Assembly (NCBI RefSeq): GCF_004295585.1
Contig: NZ_AP019400.1
Span: forward strand, 496,001-560,000
Length of the DNA stretch: 64,000 bases
Reading direction: 5' to 3'
DNA from: Cohnella abietis
Lineage (GTDB): Bacteria; Bacillota; Bacilli; Paenibacillales; Paenibacillaceae
Below, piece by piece: positions 43,585 through 51,322 of this stretch. Below the pieces are notes generated by a model. That model saw nothing but the letters and a program-made list of their open reading frames with translations. It made no database searches and was not told the origin of the DNA. The position numbers were made by a program, and so were the translations under genes. The stretch's first letter is position 1. Each line of letters starts with the position of its first letter.

Positions 43585-44547
43585 GTGGACAAACAATCTA
43601 GAGAACTGAAGCTTTCCGCTGTTATTAACAATGTAAGCTCCGTTGTTGTAGGCAAGGAAAAGGTGTTGGAGCAGCTGCTAATCGCTCTTCTTGCTTCCGG
43701 GCATATCATTCTGGAGGATGTCCCAGGTACGGGTAAAACACTGCTAGCCAAATCACTTGCAAGGACGATAGATTGTCAGGTTCGCCGTATTCAGTTTACT
43801 GCGGATTTGCTCCCCTCTGACGTGACAGGTATTAACTTTTATAATCAATTGGATGGTCGATTTGAGCTTCGTCAGGGTCCAGTATTTACGAATATTTTGT
43901 TGGCAGATGAGCTTAATCGGGCAACTCCACGTACCCAATCTAGCTTGCTAGAGTGTATGGAAGAAAGACAAGTGACGATAGATGGCGTTACCCATCACTT
44001 GGATACTCCATTCATCGTTATCGCTACCCAGAATCCAATTGATAACCACGGTACATTCCCTCTTCCAGAAGCACAATTAGATCGCTTTATGATGTGTGTA
44101 ACGATGGGTTATCCGACGAAGGACGAGGAGCAATCTATTTTACAAAGATTCTCCGCTGCTAATCCTCTAGAAACATTGCAAACCGTTATAAGCAAACAAG
44201 AAATTACCCAGCTGCAAAGCCTCGTGCCTAAAGTTCATGCCAGCTCTGAGCTCGTGAGGTACATTATCGATATCGTAAATGCCACAAGAAATCATCCGGA
44301 TATTGCATTCGGAGTTAGTCCACGAGGGAGCCTTCAGCTTCTTAAAGCCTCACAAGCGCGAGCGGTGCTGCATGGGCGGGATTACATAACACCGGACGAT
44401 GTGAAAGCATTGATCAAGCCGATATTAGCGCATCGTATCCTTCTCAGAGATACCTTCCGTGGTGAAAATAATCGAGTCGGTGAGCTATTAGACCATTTGA
44501 TTGCCGAAATCCCCGTTCCGACGGAAGCCGCTTTGGAGTCGAGGTAG
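43585..44547 (+). CDS. MoxR-family AAA+ ATPase
   Basis: 320 residues from GTG 43585 (GGGAGGGTG 9 nt upstream). Walker A DVPGTGKTLLAKSLA, Walker B LLADELNRATPRTQSSLLECMEE, sensor 1 VIATQNPID, and the MoxR lid SPRGSLQLLKASQARAVLHGRDY. MoxR ATPases act with DUF58 proteins, often in folding, envelope stress or peptidase control. First of three tightly packed genes (2 bp to the next). Confidence 0.92.
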   Translation: MDKQSRELKLSAVINNVSSVVVGKEKVLEQLLIALLASGHIILEDVPGTGKTLLAKSLARTIDCQVRRIQFTADLLPSDVTGINFYNQLDGRFELRQGPVFTNILLADELNRATPRTQSSLLECMEERQVTIDGVTHHLDTPFIVIATQNPIDNHGTFPLPEAQLDRFMMCVTMGYPTKDEEQSILQRFSAANPLETLQTVISKQEITQLQSLVPKVHASSELVRYIIDIVNATRNHPDIAFGVSPRGSLQLLKASQARAVLHGRDYITPDDVKALIKPILAHRILLRDTFRGENNRVGELLDHLIAEIPVPTEAALESR

Positions 44548-44549
44548 GC

Positions 44550-45647
44550 ATGGCTGTCCTGATATGGGCCGTACTGATTCTGTTCCTAATTTATTTGATT
44601 CAAAGGCTTGTCTATCGGGTTTCCGGATTCAAGTCTATTTCATACGACCGTAAGTTTAGCACTTTGCGTATATTCGCTGGCCAGACGATGTGGATGCAAG
44701 AAACAATAGCCAACCGTAAGCGTATTCCATTGCCTTGGCTACGGGTGGAATCCCTTCTCCCTGCACAGCTCGTATTTAAGCATCAAGAGTCACATATGTC
44801 CATTAACCGGGGAGATCAACTGCAAAATCATGCTAGCCTGTTCAGCATTCCGCCGTTAACCGAAATTGTGCGAAAGCATGAGATTTTGTGTCCTCACCGG
44901 GGCAAATATCGGATAGCTAGCTACACCCTATCACTTGGGGATATCATAGGCGGGCCCAGCCGGACGATACAGCTGCCTGCTGATTGTAAGGTTATTGTCT
45001 ATCCCAAGGTGAAGGAGCTGCGGGACTTCCCACTGGATACGAGGAAATATATCCAGAGTGTACGAAGTATGATTAGTCCGATTATGGAGGATCACTACTA
45101 CGTCGCAGGAATTAGGCCTTATCGGCAGGGTGATTCCTTCCGAATGGTGAACTGGAACGCCACGGCTAAGGCAGGAGAAATTCTCGTTCACAAGCGAGAG
45201 AGTATGCAGGATAACGACTTAATGATTATTCTGAATGCCGAGATGTTTGATTTTGCTAACAATCGGCGGATAATGCCAGCTGATTTTGAAGAGGGTCTTA
45301 GCTATGCGGCCTCCGCGATTCAATATATGGTTTCCGGCGGCGGAAAAGCCGGGATGATTTATAACGGGGCTGCAGATGGGAATGAAGGAACGCTATTTCG
45401 AGCGCCTGCCAAGTCAGGTACATCCCAGCTTGAATTTTTACTAGATGCCTTAGCGGGTTTTCGAGCAGATGTCACGCTTGGGTTGCCTTATGTGCTTGAG
45501 CAAATGATTTCTGAGCGTAAAAATGGAATCAATTATTTGCTTATTACTGGTTTTATAGATGCTAAAGAAGAAAATTTAGTGAAACGATTACGTCAACAAG
45601 GGAACACGGTGCAGCTACTGCTCCTCTCTAGGGAGGTGGCTTCCTAA
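44550..45647 (+). CDS. DUF58-domain membrane protein
   Basis: 365 residues. N-terminal membrane segment (VLIWAVLILFLIYLIQRLVY) and the DUF58 hallmark GIRPYRQGDSFRMVNWNATAK at about 183-203. The rest resembles a von Willebrand A-like fold (DLMIILNAEMFDF). GAGGTAG precedes the ATG. It partners the MoxR ATPase and overlaps the next start by one base (TAATG). Confidence 0.9.
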   Translation: MAVLIWAVLILFLIYLIQRLVYRVSGFKSISYDRKFSTLRIFAGQTMWMQETIANRKRIPLPWLRVESLLPAQLVFKHQESHMSINRGDQLQNHASLFSIPPLTEIVRKHEILCPHRGKYRIASYTLSLGDIIGGPSRTIQLPADCKVIVYPKVKELRDFPLDTRKYIQSVRSMISPIMEDHYYVAGIRPYRQGDSFRMVNWNATAKAGEILVHKRESMQDNDLMIILNAEMFDFANNRRIMPADFEEGLSYAASAIQYMVSGGGKAGMIYNGAADGNEGTLFRAPAKSGTSQLEFLLDALAGFRADVTLGLPYVLEQMISERKNGINYLLITGFIDAKEENLVKRLRQQGNTVQLLLLSREVAS

Positions 45648-46930
45648 TGGCAAAAACTCCATACATGGGAAAGATAGCAAATCGTTTGCTGCTTGAGCTG
45701 TTTATTTGGTTACCTATTTGGTTGATTCTCACCGATAGCGAGGGTTCGACCATTAAGCTGGTGGCGTTCATAGCTGCTATCGCGGCTTTTGGGCTGGGGT
45801 TTGCGTTGTTTAATCTACCAGTAGCCTGGAGCAGGTTCACGTTGGTAATGATACTTATACTTCTTGTCCTTGTTGGAAGTGTTAAGTATACGAGTGAGTT
45901 ACCTTTGTTCATCTGGATGGGTGTGTTGTTGTGGAGAGGACGTTATCCTAGAGCCACTGTTAGGCACCATGCTCTTGGGTTTCTCATCTGCACAGCTGCA
46001 GTCATCGTAGCTTCTAATAACGAAAACTTGCATCAATATCGATGGGGATTTATTGTTCTGGCGATCATCTGGATGGTGACGTGGTTTGTAGCGTTTAACA
46101 GGGGATTGCTCGAAGAAGCTGGTTTGGGAAATTCGATTGTGACTCGACCGGTGAGGCTTACTAGTCGAAGGTATCTGTTTATTTTCCTAACTGCAAGCTT
46201 GCTGATATTTGCTTTGACGGTAAGCTATGGGCAGCAGCTACTGACGCCTCCCAAGATAAATACGGATTGGATGCAATCGGGTAAGCAAGAGCCTCCAATG
46301 GAGCCTCCGGTGCAGCAACAAGACCCCCTCTCGAAGCTAAAAAATGAGGATCAGGGCCCTCCGTCGCTCTTCTGGAAAATTTCCGAGTGGATCATGGTGG
46401 GAGTGGCGGTCATTGTGGGGTTATGGTTTGTAAAGCTGTTGTGGAAGGATCGAGAGTGGACTTGGAGGAGTATGATAAAAGCCATTCGGGAATGGTTTCT
46501 CCGTGAGAAGAAGGCTGAGAAGCTACCTTATGTAGAAGAACGTCGGAGTTTAATTAAGGAAAAGAAGAAGGGCGCTGGTTTGTGGGATACTTTATTCCAT
46601 AGGCAAAAGCATGGTCGGGCTTGGGAGCTGCTCAACAACCCGGAGAAGGTTCGCCGTGTTTACGAAGAAGCAGTTCTTACCAGCATTGAGCAGGGCTATG
46701 ACTTTAAGAGTTATCATTCGCCATCCGAGACAATCGAGGGAATCCAGCAATGGCGATTGGGTCAGCAGCTTCTGGATAAAAAGGATAAGAATTCAGCCTA
46801 CTGGAAGCGGCTGCTCCATATCCGGAAATCACTGCTTATGTTGTATGAGAAGGCCAGGTATAGCCCTCACGAGATAACTGAGAAGGAAGTAGAAGGCTTG
46901 AAGGAGCAAGATCCGCAAAAAAAGAGCTGA
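45647..46930 (+). CDS. Multi-pass membrane protein with DUF4129-like C-terminus
   Basis: 427 residues. Six hydrophobic segments in residues 10-195 and another at about 248-268 (WIMVGVAVIVGLWFVKLLW), then a cytosolic charged region with RVYEEAVLTSIEQGYDFKSYHSPSETIEGIQQW, which fits DUF4129. In related operons this gene also carries a transglutaminase domain between the membrane parts; none is visible here, so it is a shortened member. Translational coupling with the DUF58 gene by the overlapping TAATG. Confidence 0.85.
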   Translation: MAKTPYMGKIANRLLLELFIWLPIWLILTDSEGSTIKLVAFIAAIAAFGLGFALFNLPVAWSRFTLVMILILLVLVGSVKYTSELPLFIWMGVLLWRGRYPRATVRHHALGFLICTAAVIVASNNENLHQYRWGFIVLAIIWMVTWFVAFNRGLLEEAGLGNSIVTRPVRLTSRRYLFIFLTASLLIFALTVSYGQQLLTPPKINTDWMQSGKQEPPMEPPVQQQDPLSKLKNEDQGPPSLFWKISEWIMVGVAVIVGLWFVKLLWKDREWTWRSMIKAIREWFLREKKAEKLPYVEERRSLIKEKKKGAGLWDTLFHRQKHGRAWELLNNPEKVRRVYEEAVLTSIEQGYDFKSYHSPSETIEGIQQWRLGQQLLDKKDKNSAYWKRLLHIRKSLLMLYEKARYSPHEITEKEVEGLKEQDPQKKS

Positions 46931-46975
46931 TATTAACGGATTACAGAAGAATTTTACACCATAAGTGTTTCTGAG

Positions 46976-47000
46976 CCGCCAGTAGCCTGGCGGTTTTTTT
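46976..47000 (+). terminator. Terminator of the MoxR-DUF58 operon
   Basis: CCGCCA GTAGCC TGGCGG stem followed by seven T, 46 bp after the last stop. Confidence 0.88.
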
Positions 47001-47164
47001 GGACTATCAGCAAAGTATAAATTTTAAATTTCAATGTCGTTTTACTCATCTGATCGCTCGATACAATCTTGTACTGCCATCCTAAGGACGGTAAAGGCCG
47101 TTTTACTTGGTTGCTGTACAAAAGTGTTAAAATAATAAAAACGGCGCATCGGAGGTGGTAGAGG

Positions 47165-47953
47165 CTGTATACACCTATTCAATACGTAGATTATAGCCAG
47201 CTTAATGCGCAATTGAGCTATGTCGAAATGCTGCCATGCGATGAATTGAAGCCTTTTGTAGCATGCTATTGGAGCTTAAAATCAAGAACGACCTTGCTTG
47301 AAAAAGTGCCTCATAGAGTACTTCCTGACGGATGCGTGGATATCATATTCAATTTTGTCACCGGGGAAACTTATTTCGTGGGCATTATGAACAATGCAGG
47401 TGTGATTCCGTTGCAGGGTGATGTTAATACGATTGGGATCAGATTTCTACCGAACAGTGTCCCGATATTGTTGAGGGGCGAAGCAGAATTTCTAGCTAAT
47501 AACATGCTGAAGCTAGATGAGGTGTTGGGGAGAAAGTTGGCGTTAAACGATAATGTTTATGAATCGGGTAACTCCATTGAAGCTATAGTGCAGTTCGTGG
47601 AAGCTGCATTGATCTCTCTTTTCAGACAGGCTGCTCCGGATCATAAGTGGAATAGTATATTGAATCTGATAACGGACAAAAATGGACTCATCACGATATC
47701 TGAGCTGGCGGATTATTTTACAGTTTCGGAGAGGCACATGACGAGGAGGTTTCAGTCTCTGATCGGTGTTTCTACCAAGGAATTTCTGAGCATTATTAGG
47801 TTTCAGAGTGTATTGCATAACATTAAACAAACCCAAGTCCCGATTAACTGGTCAGCGATTTCCCTGCAAGGGGGTTATTATGATCAATCGCATTTCATTA
47901 ACGAGTTTAAGAAACGCTATGGATTAACGCCAGGGAGTATTTTTACAGGATAG
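47165..47953 (+). CDS. AraC-family transcriptional regulator, apparently using a CTG start
   Basis: 262 residues from CTG 47165. The only conventional start in frame is TTG 47213, which has no ribosome binding site, whereas GGAGGTGG (47151-47158) lies exactly 6 nt before the CTG and the stretch between encodes a plausible YTPIQYVDYSQLNAQ extension. A stop (TAG at 47159) bounds the frame upstream. Sensor region: CYWSLKSR, HRVLPDGCVDIIFNF, IGIRFLPNSVPILL; DNA-binding region: TISELADYFTVSERHMTRRF and YYDQSHFINEFKKRYGLTPG. Downstream, 72 bp on, is a VOC protein that may be its target. Confidence 0.8.
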   Translation: MYTPIQYVDYSQLNAQLSYVEMLPCDELKPFVACYWSLKSRTTLLEKVPHRVLPDGCVDIIFNFVTGETYFVGIMNNAGVIPLQGDVNTIGIRFLPNSVPILLRGEAEFLANNMLKLDEVLGRKLALNDNVYESGNSIEAIVQFVEAALISLFRQAAPDHKWNSILNLITDKNGLITISELADYFTVSERHMTRRFQSLIGVSTKEFLSIIRFQSVLHNIKQTQVPINWSAISLQGGYYDQSHFINEFKKRYGLTPGSIFTG

Positions 47954-48025
47954 TGTCCTATTTTTCCAATACAAGAAGCTGCACAAACGATAAGATTAAC
48001 TTAAAACCACTAGGAGGTCTCGTCC

Positions 48026-48406
48026 ATGCTATCTGTAACTGCGAATTTGAAAGTAGATAATGTTAAGGAAACTTTAGAGTTCTACAAGGAAGTTCTAGGC
48101 TTTGAGGTTGTGGTGACCGTACCTGAATATGATCAGCCCGTATTGAATTGGGGGATGGTTAAGAACAATGGCGCCGAGCTGATGTTTCAAGAAAAGAGCA
48201 GCTTGGAGGAAGAGTACCCGGTGTTAAAGAGTAACGGCGGTGTAGGTGGCTTAAGCTTATTTTTTAAGGTAGAGGATATAGGTAGCACGTTTGAGAAAAT
48301 AAAAGGTAAAGCCACAGTAATCAAGGAGATCCATACAACCTTCTACGATACGAAGGAGTTCGCGATACTAGACAATAATGGTTTTGTGCTAACAATTGCG
48401 GAGTAA
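48026..48406 (+). CDS. VOC-family (glyoxalase/bleomycin-resistance-like) protein
   Basis: 126 residues. MLSVTANLKVDNVKETLEFYKEVLGFEVV opens the vicinal-oxygen-chelate fold; GAELMFQEKSSLEEEYP and the closing KEFAILDNNGFVLTIAE fit the usual betaalphabetabetabeta pairs. Metal residues cannot be assigned with confidence. AGGAGG precedes the ATG. It follows the AraC gene in the same direction and the repeat arrays begin just after it. Confidence 0.88.
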   Translation: MLSVTANLKVDNVKETLEFYKEVLGFEVVVTVPEYDQPVLNWGMVKNNGAELMFQEKSSLEEEYPVLKSNGGVGGLSLFFKVEDIGSTFEKIKGKATVIKEIHTTFYDTKEFAILDNNGFVLTIAE

Positions 48407-48501
48407 AGGTAGTTGTGAGCTATAAGTCGCTGTCAGCGGCCTGAATTGGTGGAACACCGGATAGAGGAGAGTTGCAAGCTTTCGCCAGCCCTCAAAAGGC
48501 A

Positions 48502-49005
48502 GCAATAGTGAACCTGCGATCCTCTATCTCCTTCACCAGCGAGTAAAAAGTAACATTAGTGAACGCACGGTTCTCTATCGCCCCCGCCAGCGCGTAAAAA
48601 GTAACAATAGTGAACGCACAGTTCTCTATCACCCCTGGCAGCACGAAAAAAGTACCAATAGTGAACGCACAGTTCTCTATCGCCGCCGCCAGCGAGTAAA
48701 AAGTAACAATAGTGAACGCACAGTTCTCTATCACCCCTGGCAGCGCGAAAAAAGTAACATTAGTGAACGCACGGTTCTCTATCGCCCCCGCCAGCGAGTA
48801 AAAAGTAACATTAGTGAAACCCCAGTGCTCTATCTCCCCAGTCAGCTCGCAACAAGTAACAATAGTGACCCCCCTGTTTTCTATCGCCGCCGCCAGCGAG
48901 TAAAAAGTAACATTAGTGAACGCACGGTTCTCTATCGCCCCCGCCAGCGAGTAAAAAGTAACAATAGTGAACCCCCAGTGCTCTATCACCGCTGTCAGCC
49001 CTTAA
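48502..49005. repeat. Intergenic tandem array 4 (ten 51-bp units)
   Basis: Units with GTAAC(A)AATAGTGAACGCAC recur at 48550, 48601, 48652, 48703, 48754, 48805, 48856, 48907 and 48958, all 51 bp apart, after a first unit near 48502. Because 51 is a multiple of three, the minus strand keeps a long open frame (48492-48989, 165 codons of 17-residue repeats), but neither a ribosome binding site nor codon-type constraint supports a protein. The copy immediately before (48418-48480) resembles array 5, not array 4. Confidence 0.9.
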
Positions 49006-49027
49006 ACTAATAAGTGTCTGGCGATGG

Positions 49028-49270
49028 TCTAAATGGTGGCACCGGTTGGGTAGTGGAGTGCTGCGAGTAGCTGTGATCTAAATGGTGGCACCGGTTGGGT
49101 AGTGGAGTACTGCGAGTAGCTGTGGTCTAAATGGTGGCGCCGGTTGGGTAGTGGAGTACTGCGAGTAGCTGTGGTCTAAATGGTGGCGCCGGTTGGGTAG
49201 TGGAGTGCTGCGAGTAGCTGTGGTCTAAATGGTGGGGCTAGGTAGTGGAGTGCTGCGAGTAAATGTGTTC
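49028..49270. repeat. Intergenic tandem array 5 (49-bp units)
   Basis: TCTAAATGGTGGC(A/G)CCGGTTGGG recurs at 49028, 49077, 49126, 49175 and 49224 (exactly 49 bp), with degenerate units to about 49400. A related unit lies at 48418-48480 on the other side of array 4. Period 49 is not a multiple of three, so no protein is possible. From 49400 to 49590 I see only unremarkable sequence. Confidence 0.88.
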
Positions 49271-49596
49271 TATCTGGTTGCACTGGGTTGGGTAGTGGGA
49301 GTACTGCGAATAGCTGTGGTTTGAATTGTGGAATGCCGGGTAATGGTGTACAGAGAGCGGCTATTGTCTAAATGGTGGAATCCCGGATAGTGGTGAGCTG
49401 CCAGCTGCTGCAGGTCGCAGCCTGCCCTTGCAAGTCGCCGTAAGCTGTCTAAGCGTCTGTAAATAAGGGAGTTAGCTAGTTAAAGGGCGTAAATTGCGAG
49501 TCTAGAGCATCTAAGGAAATACGAAGCTAGAGGCACAGTATAGCGAGGCATAGGCAGTGATCAGGCTGTTGTTAAACCACACTTTAAAACCACGAA

Positions 49597-49614
49597 GGCC
49601 CGCATCGGCGGGCC
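49597..49614 (-). terminator. Terminator after the NlpC/P60 gene
   Basis: Perfect stem GGCCCGC-CGAT-GCGGGCC on the minus strand; the following T-tract is short. Confidence 0.7.
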
Positions 49615-49637
49615 CTCATAATACTGCTAAAGAGTGA

Positions 49638-50141
49638 TTACGATTTAGCAGCATCTGCTACTTCGACGGCTTCTGGCTCAGTAGCTACTTTCTTGTACGT
49701 TTCTGTGTCCATCACACGACGAGCGCCAAGATAGCGTTTCGCGTAGTAGCTCTCATCAAGAGAGGTGATGGTTACACCTTTGGAAGCTGCATGAGCAAAT
49801 TTGTTGTTACCAACATAAATGCCTACATGAGATACGCCGCTGCCACTCGTATTAAAAAACACGAGATCGCCAGCGCGAAGATCTTCCTGGGCTACTTTCT
49901 TGCCCCCATCCCAATTGAACATGTCTTTAGAAGTACGAGGAAGGTCGAGACCAAGTTCATTGAATACATAACCGGTAAAGCCGGAGCAGTCAAATCCCTT
50001 CGTTGTCGTTCCACCATACTTATAATCAGTTCCAATTAGGGGTGCAACAGATTTGTCGAGCTTGGAGTCGGCGAATGCGCTGCCTATCTGGAAAGAAAAA
50101 AGTAGAGCAAGGGAAAACATGAACACTGAAACTTTGCGCAA
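49638..50141 (-). CDS. Secreted NlpC/P60 (C40) cell-wall peptidase
   Basis: 167 residues from TTG 50141, placed 9 nt after GGAAGGAG (50151-50158). Signal peptide RKVSVFMFSLALLFSFQIGSAFA precedes a single C40 domain with catalytic Cys52 in KGFDCSGFTGYVF, His105 in GVSHVGIYVG and His117 in KFAHAAS. No extra wall-binding domain; a short Ala/Glu-rich tail closes the chain. The enzyme should cut stem peptides (D-Glu-diaminopimelate type). It is under a ydaO-type c-di-AMP riboswitch, a known link to wall hydrolases. Confidence 0.93.
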   Translation of the reverse strand: MRKVSVFMFSLALLFSFQIGSAFADSKLDKSVAPLIGTDYKYGGTTTKGFDCSGFTGYVFNELGLDLPRTSKDMFNWDGGKKVAQEDLRAGDLVFFNTSGSGVSHVGIYVGNNKFAHAASKGVTITSLDESYYAKRYLGARRVMDTETYKKVATEPEAVEVADAAKS

Positions 50142-50159
50142 AACAGGTGACTCCTTCCG

Positions 50160-50277
50160 ATGCCTACGAGGTTAGCTGGAGGGTTCGGTAGAAGGTTCCC
50201 CTATGGCTCCTGTGAAGCAAAGCCAATTCACCCGACTAGATGGTTCCCCCGTTTCCCAGTGACGGGAACTCGGCAGT
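50160..50277 (-). ncRNA. c-di-AMP riboswitch (ydaO/yuaA class) upstream of the C40 peptidase
   Basis: On the minus strand the conserved blocks occur in order: CTGCCGAGTTCCCG, ACGGGGGAACC, CGGGTGAATTGGCTTTGCTTC, AGGGGAACCTTC, CCGAACCC, CCAGCTAACCTCGTAGGCA. P1 pairs TGCCGAG with CTCG(TA)GGCA. The helix ends immediately before the GGAAGGAG ribosome binding site, so ligand binding could hide it or stop transcription. No separate terminator helix was seen between P1 and the start codon. Confidence 0.92.
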
Positions 50278-50421
50278 TTTTTTATTACTTAGACTTATAT
50301 ATTCGGTTATCATGACGAATTTCCTGCATCTTCTAGATTAGAATTCCCTAATCTTAGTCCAAAACTAGGGATTAATACCCCCCTTTCTCTTCATAAATTT
50401 ACCTCCGATAATAACGCCAAA

Positions 50422-50455
50422 CCCCGGCTGCAGCCATTAATAGGCGCAACCGGGG
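50422..50455 (-). terminator. Terminator of the M1 peptidase operon
   Basis: CCCCGGTTGC...GCAGCCGGGG stem followed by TTTGGCGTT, about 40 bp after the membrane-protein stop. Confidence 0.65.
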
Positions 50456-50494
50456 AATGTCCCAGTAAAAATATTGTCGAAGGGGACGAGAGAC

Positions 50495-51310
50495 TTACGA
50501 CTCCGTCTTACACCAGACCTGATACTGTGAAGCAGAAATCCACAGTGTTAGTAATGAACGTGCGAAGTGAAAAGCCTGATGCAGCACTACGGCGAGAAAT
50601 CCAGACCAGAGCAATGATACGGCCCATGCCGTGGCGGATACTGCCAAACCGATGCCGAGCAATATCAATGTGATACATACTAGAGGGAACGCCCGGCGAA
50701 GAGCTATTCCTAAACCCTTAAAGATTCCTTCTCGAGAGGCCGCTCCGAACTGCATGAATTGAAACAGCAGGTGTAAGCTTAACCCTAATGCCATCCAAGC
50801 TGCGGCATAGGGCAACAGTCCCTGAAGCCAAGCTGTTAAGGAGGATTCTGAGAAAAAGCGGTCTTTGGCTAGTGGCAGCAGCCATACGGCGGGAAGTAGA
50901 ATGAGCCCGTTCTCCAGCCAATAAAGCAGGGTTACTGGTTTCCAGACGCTCCGGATTCCTAACCATACCCTTGTTCCCTCACCCTCCACCGCGTGATGAA
51001 AGGAGTAATATACACCGGCATTGAACAAAGGAGTGAGTACCATCCTTATCAGAAGCAATCCGCCTAGCATCCAGAGAACCTCGTTAGCGAGGTCGGTCTT
51101 GAGAAGACGAAATTGGGCTTCGATGAGGAACAGATGGGCAGCGTCGGAGTTTGGATGCGCATCCGGATAACGTGCCAGGATGGGCGTTACGACTGAATCG
51201 ACGAACCGGTAGAGGAAAAACCCCCACAGTAAGCGATACAGGAAAAGGAGAACCAATACATATTTATGCCGGACAGCCATGTCCCATCCCTTTTTTAATA
51301 AACGACGCAT
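50495..51310 (-). CDS. Multi-pass membrane protein paired with the M1 peptidase
   Basis: 271 residues, five or six hydrophobic segments (VLVLLFLYRLLWGFFLY, LWMLGGLLLIRMVLTPLF, LENGLILLPAVWLLPLA, GLLPYAAAWMALGLSLHLLF, FPLVCITLILLGIGLAVSATAWAVSLL). No family recognised. GAGGTGA precedes the ATG, and only 12 bp separate it from the M1 peptidase stop, so the two are co-transcribed. Confidence 0.75.
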   Translation of the reverse strand: MRRLLKKGWDMAVRHKYVLVLLFLYRLLWGFFLYRFVDSVVTPILARYPDAHPNSDAAHLFLIEAQFRLLKTDLANEVLWMLGGLLLIRMVLTPLFNAGVYYSFHHAVEGEGTRVWLGIRSVWKPVTLLYWLENGLILLPAVWLLPLAKDRFFSESSLTAWLQGLLPYAAAWMALGLSLHLLFQFMQFGAASREGIFKGLGIALRRAFPLVCITLILLGIGLAVSATAWAVSLLWSGFLAVVLHQAFHFARSLLTLWISASQYQVWCKTES

Positions 51311-51322
51311 TCCCTAATCACC

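Noticed and set aside
48492..48989. 165-codon minus-strand open frame made of 17-residue repeats
   Set aside because: It is a by-product of a 51-bp tandem array whose period is a multiple of three. It has no ribosome binding site, and equivalent arrays of 49 and 52 bp cannot encode protein.
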